NCBI GenBank assembly: GCA_022376925.1
Contig: JAIOJX010000002.1
Coordinates: 67,349,001-67,413,000, forward strand
Direction of reading: 5' to 3'
Length of the DNA: 64,000 nucleotides
DNA from: Tragulus kanchil
Taxonomy: Eukaryota > Chordata > Mammalia > Artiodactyla > Tragulidae
The notes under the pieces were generated by a model, which was not told where the DNA came from, searched no databases, and saw nothing but the letters and a program-made list of their open reading frames with translations. How positions within the stretch are numbered: position 1 is the stretch's first letter; every line of letters starts with the position of its first letter. The translations under genes and the position numbers were made by a program. Below, one piece after another: positions 56,941-64,000 of the stretch.

Positions 56941-59173
56941 TTTGCTACTAAGGTCATTAAATGCTACTGCCTAGGCAACAGCCTTCAGCTTTCTGTCCTT
57001 GAACATCTATCAGTTTTCTCCACCAGGAGTAGAAACTGTTGCCATATGTGTTTCCACCTCCCATAAAGGATCTAGTAAACTGATCCCATGGCTGACAATA
57101 GATTTAAAACCTATTTACCAGTGGGAATATCAGACTATTCTGTGGGAACTGAGAGGAAGAGAGTAAAATATACCTTCATGCTATTTTTTGGTATTTGATA
57201 AGAGCTTTTCAGGTGGAGACAGGGGGCCAGTTATTGGAAATTGAGGGTTAGAAAGGAAAAAGTAAGAAAAGGAAAATAGAGTAAACAATAACCAAGATTT
57301 TGCATTCTTCTTTCTACTCCATATTCTTCTTTCTACTCCATTGGCAGGTCCAATAATTCAAAGTCCATTCCCAATCACACAGATCCTGGTATATCTGACA
57401 GCTGTCAGGTCAGAAAAAGAATCCTTTTCACTACCCCAGAAATCTCAGTAAAACCACCGAGGTAATTCCAAGTCTCCTCTTCTGGGACATCCTTTTGGAC
57501 TCCTTAATTATTTCCCTTTTATATTTCAATAAATCAATTTCTGACCCCAGAAATACATGCTAAATAAACAAAATGGTGTGGCTCTATTCTCTCTCCACTA
57601 AGGAAGGGGTGCAGTATATGCCACCATTGTACTGACTGCAGCATATGGTGTGGTCGGCTCTTAGTGAGGAGAGAAAACTCGGGTGATGCCCCCAGTATGT
57701 CTACCAAGTTGAAAAGTGTATAGGACGTCTCTTGTCCCCTGCTTCATATCCACTTGGCTCATCTGACAGCATAGTATGTCTGTCATTTTGGGCTTGGAGA
57801 TTCTTGGATGCCACCCCATAGGTGAGTGTGAGCACATCTTAACTCTCTAGGAGGCTCATTTTAACTGTGGGTAGAAGGAATCTGATCCTTTCTCTCACAG
57901 AAGGAGACATTCTGAGGTGTGTTCTCTATGATACCTCAGAAGGCCTTGGCTGAAGACAGCTTCTGTGGTGCCTCCTGAACATCATGGTGACACAGTACCA
58001 GAGGACTGGCTGCCCCTCCTTTTGTTTCACTCTCTCAGTCTGTCCTTCTCTCCAGATCAGCAACCAGGAGACTTTGCTACTAAGGTCATTAAATGCTACT
58101 GCCTAGGCAACAGCCTTCAGCTTTCTGTCCTTGAACATCTATCAGTTTTCTCCACCAGGAGTAGAAACTGTTGCCATATGTGTTTCCACCTCCCATAAAG
58201 GATCTAGTAAACTGATCCCATGGCTGACAATAGATTTAAAACCTATTTACCAGTGGGAATATCAGACTATTCTGTGGGAACTGAGAGGAAGAGAGTAAAA
58301 TATACCTTCATGCTATTTTTTGGTATTTGATAAGAGCTTTTCAGGTGGAGACAGGGGGCCAGTTATTGGAAATTGAGGGTTAGAAAGGAAAAAGTAAGAA
58401 AAGGAAAATAGAGTAAACAATAACCAAGATTTTGCATTCTTCTTTCTACTCCATATTCTTCTTTCTACTCCATTGGCAGGTCCAATAATTCAAAGTCCAT
58501 TCCCAATCACACAGATCCTGGTATATCTGACAGCTGTCAGGTCAGAAAAAGAATCCTTTTCACTACCCCAGAAATCTCAGTAAAACCACCGAGGTAATTC
58601 CAAGTCTCCTCTTCTGGGACATCCTTTTGGACTCCTTAATTATTTCCCTTTTATATTTCAATAAATCAATTTCTGACCCCAGAAATACATGCTAAATAAA
58701 CAAAATGGTGTGGCTCTATTCTCTCTCCACTAAGGAAGGGGTGCAGTATATGCCACCATTGTACTGACTGCAGCATATGGTGTGGTCGGCTCTTAGTGAG
58801 GAGAGAAAACTCGGGTGATGCCCCCAGTATGTCTACCAAGTTGAAAAGTGTATAGGACGTCTCTTGTCCCCTGCTTCATATCCACTTGGCTCATCTGACA
58901 GCATAGTATGTCTGTCATTTTGGGCTTGGAGATTCTTGGATGCCACCCCATAGGTGAGTGTGAGCACATCTTAACTCTCTAGGAGGCTCATTTTAACTGT
59001 GGGTAGAAGGAATCTGATCCTTTCTCTCACAGAAGGAGACATTCTGAGGTGTGTTCTCTATGATACCTCAGAAGGCCTTGGCTGAAGACAGCTTCTGTGG
59101 TGCCTCCTGAACATCATGGTGACACAGTACCAGAGGACTGGCTGCCCCTCCTTTTGTTTCACTCTCTCAGTCT
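56921..59173. repeat. Direct tandem duplication R (unit 1132 bp)
   Basis: Copy 1 is 56921-58052 and copy 2 is 58053 to about 59173, at constant offset 1132. It starts about 245 bp before copy 2 of duplication Q ends, inside the MIR. The last bases of copy 1 (58041-58052) differ from the true continuation at 59173. No recognised element in the rest of the unit. Confidence 0.96.
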
Positions 59174-59946
59174 TTCCTTCCTTTTCTCTCGTCTGGCTTC
59201 CCTCACACCATCTGCACGAAAGCCTTGTCTCAGTTACTGCTTTCAAGAGTGTTTCAGACTCACACAAAATCATAATCAGAAAAAAATTGAAAGTTGAAAA
59301 AAGGGTGTGAATAAGATGAAAGGTATAGATAGTTACTTTGCCTTAAAATTTATCCAGTTTGAGGCAGTTGATGATAACGGAATGGTGTAACAAACCAGAA
59401 AGTATTAATACAATCAAAAAGGTAAAACTGTATTGTCAATGAGAAAATGTTTACATCAAGTGTCTAAATTTGGATAAAATTATGGCAATTAAATGAAATA
59501 TTTATATCTAGGTTTTCTAACAGTCAGGGAAAAAATGGAAACCATAGCTCTTAATAGTAGGGAACAAAGCAGTTGGACAGCAGATATAAATGTGTTCCAC
59601 ACACCAGACTCTGGGAGAAATTGTATCAACATGTTCTCTTTACAGATGAGACATCAAAAATGTAATGAATGATATTCCTAATAATAGAGGTATAATAAAA
59701 ATTACACAGGTATTCTATGAAATGGCTTCATGTTTTAGTGTTTCGTCAATGTCAAAGATATAATGTCTAAAATTCTAGAAATTTAAAAACAGCAGTTTGA
59801 GGTTGTTAAAAATGCAGAAAAATCTGCTTAAATGCCAACTAATTGGAGTTATTAAAGAAATAACTTTTACCTAAAAAATACTTAAGAGATCAGCACTTGC
59901 CAACACTGTATAGCAGAATCAAAATAATGGCAAACTTTTAGCAAAT
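59174..59946. other. No gene recognised
   Basis: AT-rich, nothing identified. Confidence 0.5.
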
Positions 59947-59959
59947 ATCCATCCTGATA

Positions 59960-60047
59960 GAGCTTCTCAGGTGGCACTGGTGGTAAAGAACCCACCTGCC
60001 AATCCAGGTGATGTGAGAGATGCAGGTTCAATCCCTGAGTTAGGAAG
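59960..60047 (+). mobile_element. Truncated BovA SINE with target-site duplication
   Basis: Only the tRNA-like head of a BovA: GAGCTTCTCAGGTGG, GGTAAAGAACCCACCTGCCA, GTTCAATCCCTGAGTTAGG and AAGATCC. ATCCATCCTGATA is found at 59947-59959 and 60048-60060, a 13-base direct repeat. The copy therefore ended within the head when it inserted, rather than being cut later. Confidence 0.92.
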
Positions 60048-60315
60048 ATCCATCCTGATAAACTTTGAGCAAGATAGGATGCCTGAGCATTCTCAAATAA
60101 CTAAATAAATTAACATGTTAAACAACATTTCCTAATAATGCAAATATGACAGATTTATTGAATATGTCACTGCTTCCTCTGGTACCTCTGGCAGACATTA
60201 CTATTGATTATGGCACTCTTTTCTCTTGGTCTTGGAGGTAACCTCCGAACTTCCTAATACAGTCCTCCAGACACCAAAAAGAATTAGAAACTAAAGATGA
60301 GTTGAATGCTATTGA

Positions 60316-60339
60316 TGTGTGTGTGCGTGTGTGTGTGTG
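60316..60339. repeat. (GT)n microsatellite
   Basis: Short GT run with one GC interruption. Confidence 0.85.
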
Positions 60340-60606
60340 AACCACCAGGATGATAAAACATGCATGCCCAAAGTGACTTTTGGTTGAGAATAAAAAATAT
60401 TTAGCTCTTCTCAGTCACATTGAGTGGACCACAGATTTCACTTCTTCAGGATACTCTGGGGATACAAGGTAGAATTTGCTCAGCATATTCAATACTAAAG
60501 ACAAATAATGTATGAAAATGGAGTGAGGTTTCCAATGTGACTAAGATATCAAACAACCGTGAAGAGGTCAATTGGATCCCTTGGTATAAAAAGTGCTGAT
60601 ATATGG

Positions 60607-60831
60607 TTTGTGTGCGTGTGTGCTAAGTCACTCAGTCATGTCTGACCCTTTGCAACCCTATGGACTATAGTCCGCCAGGCTCCTCTGTCCATGAGATTTT
60701 CTAGGCAAAAATACTGGAATGGGTTGCCATTCGCTTCTTCAGGGGATCTTCCTGACACAGGAATCAAAACTGTATATCCTAGGTCTCCTGCATTGCAGAC
60801 GGATTCTGTACTGCTGAGCCACCTGAAAAGT
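60607..60831 (-). mobile_element. BovA SINE, antisense, with target-site duplication
   Basis: Reverse-complement BovA with a GT-rich tail on the left: AAGTCACTCAGTCATGTCTG, CCCTATGGACTATAGTCCG, CAGGCTCCTCTGTCCATG, CTGGAATGGGTTGCCATT and TGCTGAGCCACCTGAAAAG. CTGATATATGG (60596-60606) and CTGATACATGG (60832-60842) form an 11-base target-site duplication with one mismatch. Confidence 0.92.
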
Positions 60832-61045
60832 CTGATACATGGAGTACAGGAAGGTAAAGGAAGATTCTTTACCCTAATGGATCACTTTGTTCAAAGCCAA
60901 AGACTCATAACAGTAATAAATCTAAGTGCCTACCAAGCCTTATCATACCTACCATTTCATTCATAAAAAAAGGCAATCATGACACAGTGTACTTCCCTGT
61001 ACTTCTGGAGAACATTTCCACATATACCCTCCAACGTCCCATTGT

Positions 61046-63225
61046 CAGTCCTTAATAAAGGAAAAACTCCTTCTGTTATAATTGTTAACAGAAGTGAAAA
61101 CAGAATGAAATCCTTCTTATGTCAACTTACCGTTTTTCGTTGGATAATACTGTGGGAGCAACTCCTCCATGAAATGAGGTCTCCCAGGTTATCCACCTTC
61201 CATCACTAATACCTGCAATATAATGAGCTGCCAGTGCAGAAAGGGGCAGCTCTGATTTTATGCAGGAGATGTAAAAAGGAGAACATATATCCTATCAGAA
61301 ACTTTCAATGGAATGCTCTTTATTGTGAATAGATGAATAAAATGTGAGCAATTGATAATAATAAATGATGTTAGTAACATAAATGTGTGAGGCTTCCCTT
61401 ATATAAGTAATGCTAAGACCAAACATTGACTCATTAACTTGCTAATGTTACATATCCTTCCTGGTTAATAGATTATTAATTATCATATATAGATAGAAAA
61501 ATGTAACTAAGAGCACAGTCAACCACATTGTAGGTCAGTAGAGGGTGAAGGGAAATCATAGTGTAATCAAGTAGCTATAGAATTACTAAATTAGATTATT
61601 GTATTTGAAGGTGTCTTTTTGTGGTGTATAAAAACACATTGTTCTCAATAGCCCTTCTCTATTATTCTAATAATAGCAGTCTATTTTATGCCTCGCTTTC
61701 TTCCTGCTTATGCATAACTTTCAGGAAGATGAATTCTAGGTTACTGAGTTTTGTTGATAACGAGGAAGTACATGTTGTAAGCAGAAAGAGAACCTCAGTT
61801 ACTTCTTCCTTGAAAATGGAAGGCATCCATTGATTTTAAAGTGTAATTCAGTGTGAATTATTTAGTACCTATAGTCATGCACTGTTAGCACTAGAAAGGC
61901 CCTTAGAGATTTCCAAGCTCAAAAGTTTTCAAACTGCAATCTTTGGTGCCCTGGGCTCCTCAGGTTCATCAGGGACCTACCCACACAGCTGCTCACCTTC
62001 ACCTTGGCTAACCCAATTATATCTTTTTTATTTTTTTTTAATGTTTACTGTTCTATGTAATAGTATGATTTGTAAGCTTTCCCTTGGAAAAAAAAGAATT
62101 CTGCTACTCAGCATTGTGAGATAGTCAATTTCCACATTGCCCAGTCCTTAATAAAGGAAAAACTCCTTCTGTTATAATTGTTAACAGAAGTGAAAACAGA
62201 ATGAAATCCTTCTTATGTCAACTTACCGTTTTTCGTTGGATAATACTGTGGGAGCAACTCCTCCATGAAATGAGGTCTCCCAGGTTATCCACCTTCCATC
62301 ACTAATACCTGCAATATAATGAGCTGCCAGTGCAGAAAGGGGCAGCTCTGATTTTATGCAGGAGATGTAAAAAGGAGAACATATATCCTATCAGAAACTT
62401 TCAATGGAATGCTCTTTATTGTGAATAGATGAATAAAATGTGAGCAATTGATAATAATAAATGATGTTAGTAACATAAATGTGTGAGGCTTCCCTTATAT
62501 AAGTAATGCTAAGACCAAACATTGACTCATTAACTTGCTAATGTTACATATCCTTCCTGGTTAATAGATTATTAATTATCATATATAGATAGAAAAATGT
62601 AACTAAGAGCACAGTCAACCACATTGTAGGTCAGTAGAGGGTGAAGGGAAATCATAGTGTAATCAAGTAGCTATAGAATTACTAAATTAGATTATTGTAT
62701 TTGAAGGTGTCTTTTTGTGGTGTATAAAAACACATTGTTCTCAATAGCCCTTCTCTATTATTCTAATAATAGCAGTCTATTTTATGCCTCGCTTTCTTCC
62801 TGCTTATGCATAACTTTCAGGAAGATGAATTCTAGGTTACTGAGTTTTGTTGATAACGAGGAAGTACATGTTGTAAGCAGAAAGAGAACCTCAGTTACTT
62901 CTTCCTTGAAAATGGAAGGCATCCATTGATTTTAAAGTGTAATTCAGTGTGAATTATTTAGTACCTATAGTCATGCACTGTTAGCACTAGAAAGGCCCTT
63001 AGAGATTTCCAAGCTCAAAAGTTTTCAAACTGCAATCTTTGGTGCCCTGGGCTCCTCAGGTTCATCAGGGACCTACCCACACAGCTGCTCACCTTCACCT
63101 TGGCTAACCCAATTATATCTTTTTTATTTTTTTTTAATGTTTACTGTTCTATGTAATAGTATGATTTGTAAGCTTTCCCTTGGAAAAAAAAGAATTCTGC
63201 TACTCAGCATTGTGAGATAGTCAAT
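61046..63225. repeat. Direct tandem duplication S (unit 1096 bp)
   Basis: Copy 1 is 61046 to about 62129, with filler to 62141, and copy 2 is 62142-63225, at constant offset 1096. The copies appear identical over almost the whole length. No element or gene is recognised inside; the 70-codon frames at 61621 and 62717 are the same chance frame twice. Confidence 0.96.
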
Positions 63226-63805
63226 GTACCCACTCATTTTACCAATAATATTGTGGGAACCCATAATATAAAGAAATTTCCCTGAGGAAATATCATTATA
63301 GAAGGAGAGCCAGGCAACAATGTCCTTTCTACTCAAGTGTGGCTCTTTCTCCATATAGCTTATGGAAACAGCTCCTGTCTGAAAATGTTCATAGAGTTTT
63401 CTTTTTAGTTTTAAAGCTAATTAATAAGTGAGTGATACTTCCAAGTCTAGACCTGAATTTTATATAAGACTATTTCTTGTTTCAGAGAAAAGAAATGCTT
63501 GCCTATTTTTATAAGTTTGATTAGTCAAGCAAGTTTAGGGGGAAATTTGACATGAAGAAAGAGAGAGGAGTGTAAAGGGAGGAGAGAGAACAAAAGAAAA
63601 GTGAAGGAAAGGAGAAATAGATAAACAAGGGAGAAGAGAAAGAAAATTGTTTGGATCAATACAGCTACATTTGGGGCTGATGGCCTTAATCTATTTTTTA
63701 TGTTAAACTATTAAAATATAAGAATTACCTTTACTTAATACCATATATTAATAGAATGTAAATATTATATGATAACTTCTTTTAAATGAATTATGATTTT
63801 TAAAA
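63226..63805. other. No gene; purine-rich tract
   Basis: AT-rich sequence with a strongly purine-rich stretch at about 63550-63650 (GAAAGAGAGAGG, GGAGGAGAGAGAAC, AAGGGAGAAGAG words). Nothing else recognised. Confidence 0.55.
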
Positions 63806-64000
63806 TTTTTATTTATTTATTTTTGGCCATTCTGAGTTTTCACTGTTGCTGCAGGCTTTTCTCTAGTTGCAGGGAGTTGGGGCTTCTCTCTAGTTGAGGT
63901 GAGCAGACTTCTTGTTGCAGTGACTTCTCTTGTTGTGGAACTCAAGCTCTAGAGCACAAGGACTTCAGTCGTTGTGGCACAAGGGCTCAATAGTTGCAGC
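63806..64000 (-). mobile_element. CHR-2-type SINE, antisense, cut by window end
   Basis: A T-rich start with ATTTATTTATTTTTGGCC (the reverse of the CHR-2 tail), then repeated TCTAGTTGCAGG, CTTCTTGTTGCAGTG, TCTAGAGCACAAGGACTTCA and ATAGTTGCAGC. This is the antisense body of a CHR-2 SINE. The tRNA-like head lies beyond the window. Confidence 0.88.

Larger units (their letters stand above)
54791..57164. repeat. Direct tandem duplication Q (unit 1200 bp)
   Basis: Copy 1 is 54791-55990 and copy 2 is 55991 to about 57164, at constant offset 1200. The last 30 bases of copy 1 (55961-55990) are scrambled relative to the continuation after copy 2 (57161 on). It starts about 297 bp before copy 2 of duplication P ends. 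The open frame 55799-56107 crosses the join. Confidence 0.96.

Noticed and set aside
1063..63225. A regular repeat-and-spacer array such as CRISPR
   Set aside because: The repeats are kilobase-sized pairs with no shared sequence between pairs, in a mammalian context.
1063..63225. Biological tandem duplication, amplification or satellite formation
   Set aside because: The pairs are unrelated to each other, share only their length, and show edge-clustered errors, so an assembly cause is much simpler.

Overview
This is a nuclear, AT-rich, gene-poor stretch of a ruminant genome. The evidence is the repeat content: BovB (RTE-type) LINE fragments, BovA/Bov-tA SINEs, CHR-2-type SINEs, artiodactyl-type L1, and a fairly young tRNA-derived SINE family (about 300 bp, pyrimidine-rich end plus A-rich tail). 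BovA and BovB copies look old while L1 and the tRNA-derived SINE look younger. That might fit a lineage that split early among ruminants, such as a chevrotain, but this is a guess. I recognise no complete host gene. The only coding-like segment outside mobile elements is a possible small exon at 33784-33981.

The dominant feature is not a gene. The window contains 19 head-to-tail direct duplications, each about 1.05-1.20 kb, nearly identical between copies and immediately adjacent. They add about 21.4 kb, so the sequence collapses to about 42.6 kb. Several are chained, with each new duplication starting 270-440 bp before the previous second copy ends. Differences between copies are mostly one-base homopolymer indels and scrambled bases close to the joins. 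Microsatellites inside the copies have identical lengths. In at least one case only one copy has an intact SINE target-site duplication. The best reading is an assembly artefact, with contig or read ends overlapping by just over 1 kb and placed end to end instead of merged, rather than biology.

Layout. 1-8388: one nearly full-length L1 on the + strand (about 6.3 kb after removing two duplications), dead through frameshifts, stops and a changed catalytic motif. 8389-12128: unique sequence, a purine-rich tract, a CA repeat and a CHR-2 SINE, duplicated. 12129-18860: a chain of duplications carrying an antisense L1 3' end and a tRNA-derived SINE next to an antisense BovA. 18861-29500: mostly unrecognised sequence with one tRNA-derived SINE and an MLT1-like LTR. 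29550-29755: a degenerate telomere-like block. 30165-32465: antisense BovB and a tRNA-derived SINE, duplicated. 32600-38200: old L2 and MIR fragments, a BovA and the possible exon. 42115-45971: an antisense older L1, a BovA and a tRNA-derived SINE. 46630-52207: older sense L1 pieces interrupted by BovA and BovB. 52975-55000: an old retroviral-type LTR, duplicated. 55500-64000: MIR, BovA pieces, a purine-rich tract and a CHR-2 SINE running off the end.

Nothing here amounts to a new functional system. The items most worth checking are the duplication pattern, the telomere-like block, the lineage-specific SINE family and the possible exon.
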